DNA of 64,000 nucleotides from SFTJ01 sp045613305 (GTDB lineage: Bacteria; Bacteroidota; Bacteroidia; Bacteroidales; Muribaculaceae), in the NCBI GenBank assembly GCA_045613305.1, contig JAZLAU010000001.1, positions 1-64,000 of the forward strand, in the 5' to 3' direction. Shown here piece after piece: positions 8,815 to 17,010 of this stretch. Position 1 is the stretch's first letter. Each line of letters begins with the position of its first letter. The position numbers and the translations under genes are program-made. Under the pieces are notes generated by a model. That model was not told the DNA's origin. It saw only the letters and a program-made list of their open reading frames with translations, and did not search any database.

Positions 8815-8850
8815 GAGAAATGGGGTGTCGGATAAGATGCCCCATTTCTC
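8815..8850 (+). terminator. Terminator after the GH43 gene
   Basis: A perfect 11-bp stem, GAGAAATGGGG 8815-8825 with CCCCATTTCTC 8840-8850, followed by a short U-containing tail. Confidence 0.75.
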
Positions 8851-8927
8851 TTTATGTGAGTAACGTTATGTTAATGGCCATAAATTACGATAAGAGTGTG
8901 TGATGAGCGATAAGATAGAGCCGTTTA

Positions 8928-8959
8928 TTTGGTGTAGCAGATTAAAATTAGTAAATTTG
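8928..8959 (+). promoter_or_regulatory. Promoter of ftsY-rimO
   Basis: TTTG at 8928-8931, 20 bases, then TAAATTTG at 8952-8959. The predicted start is about 13 bases before the ftsY ATG, so the leader is very short. Confidence 0.8.
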
Positions 8960-8978
8960 CAAAAATTATATATTCATT

Positions 8979-9938
8979 ATGGGCTTTTTTAGCATATTTA
9001 CAAAAGAGAAAAAGGAAACCCTTGACAAGGGTTTGGAAAAGACCAAAGCTGGATTTTTCAGTAAGTTGACACATGTCATAGCGGGTAAGTCAAAAATCGA
9101 TGATGATGTGCTCGATGAGTTGGAAGAAGTGTTTATCACATCGGACGTAGGTGTAGATACAACACTTAAGATAATTGACCGCATCCGTGACCGTGTGGCG
9201 CGTGATAAATATGTTAATTCTGCTGAATTAAATGAGTTGTTGTGCGATGAAATAACTCAGATGCTTGCAGAGAGCGAAAATAGCACAACCGAAGACTTTC
9301 AGTTGCCAGAAGGCGCAAGCAAGCCATATGTGATAATGGTGGTAGGTGTGAATGGTGTAGGAAAAACAACAACCATCGGTAAATTGGCATACCAATTTAA
9401 GAAAGCCGGCAATAAAGTTGTGTTAGGTGCAGCCGACACCTTCCGTGCAGCCGCCATCGAACAATTAGAGATATGGGGAAATCGCGTGGATGTGCCTGTT
9501 ATAAAGCAACAAATGGGTAGCGACCCTGCATCGGTGGCCTACGACACAGTGGCATCGGCAAAGGCTCAAGGCGCAGATGTGGTAATCATAGATACAGCAG
9601 GTCGTTTGCATAACAAGGTTGGCTTGATGAACGAGTTGACCAAGATAAAGAATGTGATGCGTAAGGTTGTTCCTGATGCCCCAAATGAAGTGCTTCTTGT
9701 ACTTGACGGTTCAACAGGACAAAATGCATTTGAACAAGCTAAGCAATTTGTGGCTGCAACTGAGGTTAATGAATTGGCAATTACTAAACTCGATGGCACA
9801 GCAAAGGGTGGCGTGGTGATTGGTATTAGCGACCAGTTTAACATTCCTGTGAAATATATCGGGCTCGGTGAGGGAATGGAACACTTGCAAGTGTTTAGAA
9901 AATCGGAATTTGTGAAGTCGCTATTTGGAAAATCGTGA
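8979..9938 (+). CDS. ftsY: Signal recognition particle receptor FtsY
   Basis: A 319-residue NG-domain SRP GTPase. The four-helix N domain occupies about residues 1-95. The P-loop GVNGVGKTT is at residues 123-131, and DTFRAAAIEQL, DTAGRL and TKLDGTAKGG follow. FtsY docks the signal recognition particle with its nascent chain at the SecYEG translocon. Like other Bacteroidota forms it lacks the long acidic A domain of the E. coli protein. It is followed by rimO after 15 bases. Confidence 0.97.
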   Translation: MGFFSIFTKEKKETLDKGLEKTKAGFFSKLTHVIAGKSKIDDDVLDELEEVFITSDVGVDTTLKIIDRIRDRVARDKYVNSAELNELLCDEITQMLAESENSTTEDFQLPEGASKPYVIMVVGVNGVGKTTTIGKLAYQFKKAGNKVVLGAADTFRAAAIEQLEIWGNRVDVPVIKQQMGSDPASVAYDTVASAKAQGADVVIIDTAGRLHNKVGLMNELTKIKNVMRKVVPDAPNEVLLVLDGSTGQNAFEQAKQFVAATEVNELAITKLDGTAKGGVVIGISDQFNIPVKYIGLGEGMEHLQVFRKSEFVKSLFGKS

Positions 9939-9953
9939 TAGCGATAATAAACT

Positions 9954-11258
9954 ATGCGTAAGAATAAGATTGACTTAATATCGTTAGGTTGCTCAAAGAA
10001 TTTGGTTGACACAGAGCACCTTATGCGTCAGTTTGCCGCAAATGGGTATGTTATGGAACACAACCCGACGCGAGTGAACGGTGAAATTGTTGTGGTTAAC
10101 ACATGCGGTTTCATACAAGATGCACAGCAAGAATCGATTAACATGATTCTTGAACTTGTAGACGCTAAGCGTGCGGGAAAAATCAAGAAACTCTATGTTA
10201 TGGGTTGCTTGGCTGAACGCTTTTTGGCAGAGTTGCAAGATGAGCCGGAATTTGCCGAAGTAGATAAGTTCTATGGCAAGTTTAACTGGAAAGAGATGCT
10301 TGCCGATTTGGGCAAAACCTATCATGACGATTTGTCGAGTGAGCGAGTTTTGACCACTCCTAACCATTATGCATATCTGAAAATATCAGAAGGCTGTAAC
10401 CGATTCTGCGCATTTTGTGCAATTCCGTTGATAACCGGACGTCACAAATCGGTTCCAATGGAGCAATTGCTTGCCGAGGTTGAAAGTTTGGTGGGCAAGG
10501 GCGTAAAGGAATTTAATGTGATAGCGCAAGATTTGTCATCATATGGGCTTGACTTGTATGGAGAGATGAAGTTGCCAGAATTGGTCGATAAGATGGCACA
10601 AATACCGGGAGTGGAATGGATAAGGTTGCATTATGCTTATCCAACACAGTTCCCATATGAGTTGTTGCCTGTCATGGCTAAGCATTCAAACGTGTGCAAA
10701 TATATGGACATAGCATTGCAGCACATTAGTGATGGCGTTCTCGATAAGATGCGTCGCCATATAAGCAAAAACGACACTTTGGCCTTGATAGAACGCTTGC
10801 GAAAAGAAGTGCCGGGCATTCATATCAGAACCACGTTGATGGTTGGTTTCCCTGGAGAAGGCGAAGCAGAGTTTGAAGAGTTGAAGCAATTTGTGCGCGA
10901 AGCAAAGTTTGACCGCATGGGTGCTTTTGCTTATTCAGAAGAAGAAGGCACATTTGCTGCCCAGCAATATGAAGATGAAGTGCCTGAGGAAGTTAAGCAA
11001 TCGAGAGTTGACGAGTTGATGGCGATACAAGAACAAATAGCCCTCGACTTGAATGAAGATAAAGTTGGCAGTGTGTATAAAGTGGTAATTGATAGTGAAG
11101 ACGAAGATTACTATGTGGGTCGTACGGAGTTTGATTCTCCTGAAGTAGACCCTGAAGTGCTTGTTGAAAAGACTGCTAAATTGAAAATAGGTGAGTTCTA
11201 CAATGTGAAAATCACAGGAGCATTGCCTTTTGAACTAATTGGTGAAGTTGTGCAATGA
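9954..11258 (+). CDS. rimO: Ribosomal protein S12 methylthiotransferase RimO
   Basis: A 434-residue radical SAM enzyme that adds a methylthio group to the conserved Asp of ribosomal protein S12. The N-terminal UPF0004 domain carries the auxiliary cluster cysteines C13, C51 and C85. The radical SAM motif CNRFCAFC gives C148, C152 and C155. A TRAM domain closes the protein from about residue 370. The length and the SLGCSKNLVD start fit RimO better than MiaB. Its last four bases overlap the menF start (ATGA), implying translational coupling. Confidence 0.95.
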   Translation: MRKNKIDLISLGCSKNLVDTEHLMRQFAANGYVMEHNPTRVNGEIVVVNTCGFIQDAQQESINMILELVDAKRAGKIKKLYVMGCLAERFLAELQDEPEFAEVDKFYGKFNWKEMLADLGKTYHDDLSSERVLTTPNHYAYLKISEGCNRFCAFCAIPLITGRHKSVPMEQLLAEVESLVGKGVKEFNVIAQDLSSYGLDLYGEMKLPELVDKMAQIPGVEWIRLHYAYPTQFPYELLPVMAKHSNVCKYMDIALQHISDGVLDKMRRHISKNDTLALIERLRKEVPGIHIRTTLMVGFPGEGEAEFEELKQFVREAKFDRMGAFAYSEEEGTFAAQQYEDEVPEEVKQSRVDELMAIQEQIALDLNEDKVGSVYKVVIDSEDEDYYVGRTEFDSPEVDPEVLVEKTAKLKIGEFYNVKITGALPFELIGEVVQ

Positions 11259-12301
11259 CAAGTAAGCATAAAGAAATAGTGTTGCAAGCAATAAATCGTG
11301 CCATCAAATATAAGGTGCGGTTTTATGCCTATAAGTTGCCAGGCGCGAACGATTTCGTGTTTGGTGCACAACTTATAGAACAGCAAACGCACATTGGCTT
11401 TATGATATATCCGTTTAAGGTATGCAATGATGCACGTCCGGCATTCATTTCGATGCAGTATGATGCAAAGGCATTCCTTAAGGTACACAATACCACCATG
11501 AGCAATTTTGAGGCTTTGCGAGCAGTGGAAAACGAAAGCACTCAAAAAGAAGATTACCTTGAAACTGCGCACAATGCGATAGCGGAAATGAAGAATGGCC
11601 GATTTGATAAAATTGTTATGTCGAGAGTGATTGTGAAAGGACATAGCATTGACGATTGGGCAAAAATCTTCAATGAACTCGCGGAAAAAAATCCAAATTC
11701 TTTTGTGTTTATGTACAACAGTGGTGAAACAGGTGCATGGCTTGGTGTAACGCCCGAGCAATATTTGTCGGCGCATGGCAAGAGTGTGTCGGTGATGGCA
11801 CTTGCAGCCACAAAGCCCTATGATAGCGAAAGAGATTGGACTGCAAAAGAGGTTCAGGAACAAGGTTTTGTGGGCGATTTCATAAGCGAGAAATTGCAAG
11901 AAATAGGTGCAAAATTCACCAAGTCGGAGACATATAACCGCCGAGCTGGAAATGTGCAGCATATATGCAACGATTTCACTACCGATAATTTATCGTCTAC
12001 CCAAATTGAAAAATTAAAGAGGCTGTTGCATCCCACGCCAGCCATATCGGGCCTCCCACAGCGTGATGCAGTGGAATATGTGATGAAGCATGAAGGCCAC
12101 AAGAGATTATATTATGGAGGCTATATAGGCCCAATCTATGCAAATGGCGATTTTGACTTTTACGTGAATCTGCGTTCAATGATGTTTGACGGCAGTAAAT
12201 GCTGCATCTATTCAGGCGGAGGATTAACTGCTGCAAGCAATGCCGACGATGAGTGGGAAGAAACAGAATTGAAATCACGGCTTCTAAGTGAATATGTGTA
12301 A
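11255..12301 (+). CDS. menF: Isochorismate synthase MenF
   Basis: A 348-residue chorismate-binding enzyme. The C-terminal catalytic half shows FDKIVMSRV, HPTPAISGLPQRDA and YYGGYIGP, as expected for isochorismate synthases. It makes isochorismate from chorismate, the first committed step of menaquinone synthesis. It is shorter than the E. coli protein, as is common in Bacteroidota. It begins inside the rimO stop and is followed by menD after 81 bases holding a promoter. A role in siderophore synthesis is unlikely because the other men genes follow. Confidence 0.92.
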   Translation: MTSKHKEIVLQAINRAIKYKVRFYAYKLPGANDFVFGAQLIEQQTHIGFMIYPFKVCNDARPAFISMQYDAKAFLKVHNTTMSNFEALRAVENESTQKEDYLETAHNAIAEMKNGRFDKIVMSRVIVKGHSIDDWAKIFNELAEKNPNSFVFMYNSGETGAWLGVTPEQYLSAHGKSVSVMALAATKPYDSERDWTAKEVQEQGFVGDFISEKLQEIGAKFTKSETYNRRAGNVQHICNDFTTDNLSSTQIEKLKRLLHPTPAISGLPQRDAVEYVMKHEGHKRLYYGGYIGPIYANGDFDFYVNLRSMMFDGSKCCIYSGGGLTAASNADDEWEETELKSRLLSEYV

Positions 12302-12317
12302 AAGTCAGCTGTAGTAG

Positions 12318-12348
12318 TTTGATAAGTGGTAGATTTGTTGTATATTTG
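12318..12348 (+). promoter_or_regulatory. Promoter ahead of menD
   Basis: TTTG at 12318-12321, 19 bases, then TATATTTG at 12341-12348. The predicted start lies about 28 bases before menD, so menDBCE can be expressed apart from ftsY-rimO-menF. Confidence 0.7.
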
Positions 12349-12382
12349 ACATAATAAAAATGTCAATACGATAAACATCACT

Positions 12383-14065
12383 ATGTTGTTAACTACATCG
12401 CACAAATCTTGTACAAGACTTGTAAACTTGATGGTGAAACGCGGCATAAAGTATGCTGTGGTGTCGCCAGGCTCGCGTAATGGTGCGTTGTTGATAGCAT
12501 TGTCGCAAGAACCATCGATAAGCAAAGTGGTGGTGGTTGACGAGCGCAGTGCAGGCTTCGTGGCGTTGGGTATAAGTCAAAGCACACAATCGGCAGTTTT
12601 AGTAGTATGTACGTCGGGCACAGCATTGCTAAATTTGGCACCTGCTGTGGCTGAAGCATATTATCAGCAATTGCCGTTGATAGTGGTTTCGGCCGACCGT
12701 CCAAAAGAATGGATTGACCAAAACGATAGTCAGACCTTGCGACAATTTGGCGTGTTTGAAAATTTCGTAAAGAAGTCGTTCGATATTTCGTCGCAAATTT
12801 CAAGTGAATCAGATTCGTGGTACGTTAATCGTGTTCTCAATGAGGCCTATAATTTGGCTGTTGAGGATGCGCAAGGGCCTGTGCACATCAATATGCATGT
12901 GTCGGAGCCAATCTATAAAATGGAGCCATGCGATGATTCGGGTTTGGTGTTAATCGATAAGGTGTCGGCAACAACGGGTTTGCGAAATGATGTAGTGCAA
13001 GAATTGCGACAAATAATAGCAAGTAAAAAGAAAGTGATGGTGTTTTGCGGCATGATGCCCGAAAACGAGAATCTGCAGTCGCATCTTGTTAAGTTGTCGG
13101 ATTTGGATAATGTGGTTGTGCTTGCAGAGCATTTGTCGAACATAGTGGGCGGTAATGTGATTAACCGTGTTGACACAATAATGTCGGAAAAGCCAGAAGC
13201 CTCAAAGTGGGATTATGCACCCGATTTGCTTATATACGTAGGAGGTGCACCGGTTTCCAAAAAAATGAAATTGTATTTGAGAAGTCATGCCTCAGTTGAA
13301 CAATGGCGCGTAGGGGTTGATAATACGATTATCGACACTATGCAGGGCATTACGAAGCATTTTAATATTACAGCAGAATGCTTTTTTGAAAGCCTTATGC
13401 CATTAAATGAGAATGTGGCGTCGCAATATAAATCGCAATGGATGGAATTGCGAAAGAGTGCATGTGTGTCGCATTCGGCATTTGCGTTAAATGCCGAATG
13501 GTCGGACTTTAAGGCCATGTCGGTAATTATGCAGATGCAGCCAGAATCGTATAACATACAATTGTCGAATGGTATGACCGTGCGATATGCGCAATTGTTT
13601 GAGGCTAAGAAGGGAAATGTGTACATGTGTAATCGTGGAGTGTCGGGAATTGATGGCTCTACCTCGACAGCTCTTGGTGCTTCGATAGCCGATGAAAAGA
13701 AAGTGTTGCTGATTACTGGTGACATGAGTTTTGCTTACGATATAAATGGACTTGCTTCGAAGTATAATTCTCCAAATCTGAAAATTGTTGTAATATGCAA
13801 TGATGGAGGAGGCATATTCAGAACCATTGATGGCTTGTCGTCGCTACCTGTTTTGGAAGAGTATTTTGAGGTTAAGCGAGAAATTGAGGTCGGAAAATTG
13901 GCTGTGGCATTTGGCTATGAATATTTGGAGGCAAATGATGAAAGCCAGTTGCGAGAGGCCTTTAGCAAATTATTGCAAAATGATGAGCCGACAATATTGG
14001 CAGTGAAGACGCCAAATGCGAAGAGTGCAGAAATAATAAAAAACTACCATAAACGAAATCATTAA
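12383..14065 (+). CDS. menD: SEPHCHC synthase MenD
   Basis: A 560-residue thiamine-diphosphate enzyme that condenses 2-oxoglutarate with isochorismate. The N-terminal domain has SPGSRNGAL and the catalytic-site Glu region VVVDERSAGF. The C-terminal ThDP/magnesium-binding motif reads GDMSFAYDINGL through NDGGGIF. Length and domain order are those of MenD. It is followed by menB after 10 bases. Confidence 0.96.
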   Translation: MLLTTSHKSCTRLVNLMVKRGIKYAVVSPGSRNGALLIALSQEPSISKVVVVDERSAGFVALGISQSTQSAVLVVCTSGTALLNLAPAVAEAYYQQLPLIVVSADRPKEWIDQNDSQTLRQFGVFENFVKKSFDISSQISSESDSWYVNRVLNEAYNLAVEDAQGPVHINMHVSEPIYKMEPCDDSGLVLIDKVSATTGLRNDVVQELRQIIASKKKVMVFCGMMPENENLQSHLVKLSDLDNVVVLAEHLSNIVGGNVINRVDTIMSEKPEASKWDYAPDLLIYVGGAPVSKKMKLYLRSHASVEQWRVGVDNTIIDTMQGITKHFNITAECFFESLMPLNENVASQYKSQWMELRKSACVSHSAFALNAEWSDFKAMSVIMQMQPESYNIQLSNGMTVRYAQLFEAKKGNVYMCNRGVSGIDGSTSTALGASIADEKKVLLITGDMSFAYDINGLASKYNSPNLKIVVICNDGGGIFRTIDGLSSLPVLEEYFEVKREIEVGKLAVAFGYEYLEANDESQLREAFSKLLQNDEPTILAVKTPNAKSAEIIKNYHKRNH

Positions 14066-14075
14066 ATTAAATTAT

Positions 14076-14900
14076 ATGGCAAAAAGAGAATGGACTCCTA
14101 TCAAGGAATATACAGATATATTGTTTGAGCAATATAAGGGTATTGCTAAGATTACCATTAACCGTCCGGAAGTGCATAATGCGTTTCGTCCGCTAACTAA
14201 TAGCGAGATGCTCGATGCGTTTGATATATGCAGAGAGCGCAGCGACATAAGAGTGATAGTTTTAACAGGAGCTGGCGATAAAGCATTTTGTTCGGGCGGC
14301 GACCAAAACTATAAAACTATCGGGGGCTATAAAGACAGCGAAGGCACACCGCGCCTAAATGTATTGGACTTGCATAAAGTGATTCGCTCTATACCAAAGC
14401 CAGTAATAGCAATGGTAAACGGCTATTCAGTGGGAGGCGGAAATGTGCTGAATGTGATATGCGACTTGTCGATTGCGTCAGAAAATGCCAAGTTTGGTCA
14501 AACAGGTCCAAAGGTGGGCAGTTTTGATGGAGGTTTCGGGTCATCGTATATGGCGCGTTGCGTTGGACAAAAGAAGACTCGAGAAATATGGTATTTGTGC
14601 AAGTTGTATACTGCGGCCGAAGCATTAGAGATGGGAATGATAAATAAAGTAGTGCCATTAGAACGCCTTGAAGATGAGGTGGTTGAGTGGTGCGAAACTA
14701 TTATGATGCGCAGCCCTTTTGCCATAAGAATGGTTAAGCGTTGCCTAAATGCAGAACTTGATGGACAAAGAGGCCTGATGGAATTGGCAGGTGATGCAAC
14801 ATTGATGTATTACACAATGGAAGAGGCGCAAGAAGGAAAGCATGCATTTCTTGAAAAACGCGACCCAGATTTTGAAAAATACCCTAAATTCCCAGGCTGA
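14076..14900 (+). CDS. menB: 1,4-dihydroxy-2-naphthoyl-CoA synthase MenB
   Basis: A 274-residue crotonase-fold enzyme that closes the second ring of the naphthoquinone from succinylbenzoyl-CoA. Typical MenB segments are NRPEVHNAFRP, FCSGGDQ, NGYSVGGGNVL and the C-terminal FLEKRDPDFEKYP. Its stop codon shares one base with the menC start (TGATG), consistent with coupled translation. Confidence 0.97.
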   Translation: MAKREWTPIKEYTDILFEQYKGIAKITINRPEVHNAFRPLTNSEMLDAFDICRERSDIRVIVLTGAGDKAFCSGGDQNYKTIGGYKDSEGTPRLNVLDLHKVIRSIPKPVIAMVNGYSVGGGNVLNVICDLSIASENAKFGQTGPKVGSFDGGFGSSYMARCVGQKKTREIWYLCKLYTAAEALEMGMINKVVPLERLEDEVVEWCETIMMRSPFAIRMVKRCLNAELDGQRGLMELAGDATLMYYTMEEAQEGKHAFLEKRDPDFEKYPKFPG

Positions 14901-15952
14901 TGAAGGCAGCATATGCTCCATATAGGTTGAATTTTATAGAACCAGGTGGCACGTCTCGTGGCATACTTTATCATAAGGATACTTATTTCCTGAAGATATG
15001 GGACGAGGAAAATCCCGATGTGTACGGATTGGGAGAGTGTGCCTTGTTTAAAGGTTTGTCGTCAGAGGATAATGATTCGTATGAGGATAAACTTAAAGAG
15101 TTGTGCCGTAATATAGAGAACGGACAGCAAACCGACTTGATGGAGTATTCTTCGATTTTGTTTGGTTTTGAAACTGCCATTCGCGATTTTTCATTAGGCG
15201 GGAAACGCTTGATTTATCCTTCTGATTTCGTGGCCGGAAATACCACTATCCCAATTAATGGATTGGTGTGGATGGGAAATAAGGACGAAATGATAGCGCG
15301 GATTGAGCAGAAAATAGGATTAGGATTCCGGACAATAAAACTGAAAATTGGAGCCATTGATTTCGATAGTGAAATCGAAATGGTGAAATTTATAAGAAAC
15401 CGATTTTCGGCCGATGATTTAACTATAAGAGTAGATGCTAACGGAGGTTTTAGCCCCGAGGAAGCTTTGCCGAAGTTAGAGCGTTTGTCGAAATATGGAA
15501 TACACTCATGTGAGCAACCAATAAAGGCTGGTCAATGGCAACAAATGTCGGAAATTTGTGCAAAAACTCCTATAGCAATCGGCCTTGACGAGGAACTTAT
15601 AGGGGTAACTAATCCGCTAAACATGGTGCACTTGCTAAAAAGCATTAAGCCGCAATATATAATTTTGAAGCCATCGTTGATGGGAGGTTTTGCTGGAGCG
15701 ACCGACTGGTTGAAAATGGCATCGCTGATGAACATAGGTGGTTGGATAACGTCGGCTCTTGAGTCGAATGTTGGGCTAAATGCCTTAGCGCAATGGACAG
15801 CAACCTTGCGACCGCTGATACCTCAAGGGTTAGGCACGGGAGCATTGTATTCAAATAACATAGAGTCTCCGTTAGAACAAGAAAAGGATTATTTGAAGTA
15901 TAACGTTTCAAAACAGTGGCAGATACCTGATTTGGATTGGAAAACAGTGTAA
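14900..15952 (+). CDS. menC: o-Succinylbenzoate synthase MenC
   Basis: A 350-residue enolase-superfamily enzyme that dehydrates SHCHC to o-succinylbenzoate. The catalytic lysines are in IKLKIG, the metal ligands in VDANGG, CEQPI and LDEEL, and the second catalytic lysine in LKPSLMGG. The family overlaps with dipeptide epimerases, but the place between menB and menE settles the role. The start overlaps the menB stop by one base. Confidence 0.94.
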   Translation: MKAAYAPYRLNFIEPGGTSRGILYHKDTYFLKIWDEENPDVYGLGECALFKGLSSEDNDSYEDKLKELCRNIENGQQTDLMEYSSILFGFETAIRDFSLGGKRLIYPSDFVAGNTTIPINGLVWMGNKDEMIARIEQKIGLGFRTIKLKIGAIDFDSEIEMVKFIRNRFSADDLTIRVDANGGFSPEEALPKLERLSKYGIHSCEQPIKAGQWQQMSEICAKTPIAIGLDEELIGVTNPLNMVHLLKSIKPQYIILKPSLMGGFAGATDWLKMASLMNIGGWITSALESNVGLNALAQWTATLRPLIPQGLGTGALYSNNIESPLEQEKDYLKYNVSKQWQIPDLDWKTV

Positions 15953-15961
15953 ATTATCAAG

Positions 15962-16999
15962 ATGAGAATCACAATAAATAATATTGTCTGTAACAATGTT
16001 GACGACGTGGCTAAATCGGCTACGGCCGAAGTGGCGGCATTTGTGGCAGAATATGTGAATGATGAAGACTATGTGTTGGCGCACACATCGGGTTCAACAG
16101 GCGAGCCAAAAGAGGTGAGGTTGTTGAAAAAGGATATGCAGGCGTCGGCCAAACTCACGAATGATTTTTTCGGGCTAACGCAAGACTCGGTCTTTTATTT
16201 GGGCTTGTCGCCTAAGTATATTGCCGGCAAAATGATGATAGTGCGTGCATTGGAACTTGGTGCGTCGCTGATAACCGAAGAGCCTTCAAACAAGCCGCTT
16301 TCAGAATATGATGGTGTGCAACGAATATCGCTTGCAGCGTTTGTTCCATCGCAGATTATGTATTTGCTTAACAATCCCGAAAAATTGGCTATCATCGACG
16401 CTATGATAATAGGCGGCGGCAAGTTAGCACCAAGATTAGAGCATTGGTTGGCTGAATATGGCGCAAATGCATATTTAACCTATGGTATGACCGAAACTTG
16501 CAGCCATGTGGCTTTGGCTCCTGTGAGCAAAATAGGTATGCCATTTAAGGCAATAGGCGATGTGAAATTTTCGGTAGACGACCGTCAGTGTCTCATTATA
16601 GATGCTCCGCAGTTTACCAATACATACATCGAAACCAATGATGTGGTGGAATTGCTCGACGACAAGCACTTTAATTGGCGTGGTCGTTTTGACAATGTGA
16701 TAAATACAGGTGGCATAAAGGTGTTTCCTGAGGAGGTTGAAAGCAAGTTGGCTCCGTTATTTCCGGCGATAAGATATTATGTTACATCGCAATCAAGCGA
16801 AAAGTGGGGCGAGGAATTAGTTTTGGCATTTGAGTATTCTTCGTTAGGCGAGGGAGAAGAAAAACGTGGTGATGTGCAACCAGCATTGATTGAAAAGATG
16901 AAAACGATGCTTCCACACCATGCTATACCACGAAAATATGTGGGAGTGAATAAATTTGAAGAAACTAAATCTGGAAAAATAAAAAGAAAAACATTTTAA
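15962..16999 (+). CDS. menE: o-Succinylbenzoate-CoA ligase MenE (short form)
   Basis: A 345-residue AMP-forming ligase that activates o-succinylbenzoate with CoA. The phosphate-binding loop reads HTSGSTGEPKEV, followed by LTYGMTET and the C-terminal catalytic SGKIKRK. It is about 100 residues shorter than Bacillus or E. coli MenE, mainly at the N-terminus, which is usual in Bacteroidota. It ends the men cluster; menA, menG and menH are not in the window. Confidence 0.93.
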   Translation: MRITINNIVCNNVDDVAKSATAEVAAFVAEYVNDEDYVLAHTSGSTGEPKEVRLLKKDMQASAKLTNDFFGLTQDSVFYLGLSPKYIAGKMMIVRALELGASLITEEPSNKPLSEYDGVQRISLAAFVPSQIMYLLNNPEKLAIIDAMIIGGGKLAPRLEHWLAEYGANAYLTYGMTETCSHVALAPVSKIGMPFKAIGDVKFSVDDRQCLIIDAPQFTNTYIETNDVVELLDDKHFNWRGRFDNVINTGGIKVFPEEVESKLAPLFPAIRYYVTSQSSEKWGEELVLAFEYSSLGEGEEKRGDVQPALIEKMKTMLPHHAIPRKYVGVNKFEETKSGKIKRKTF

Positions 17000-17010
17000 T
17001 ACCAATAAAT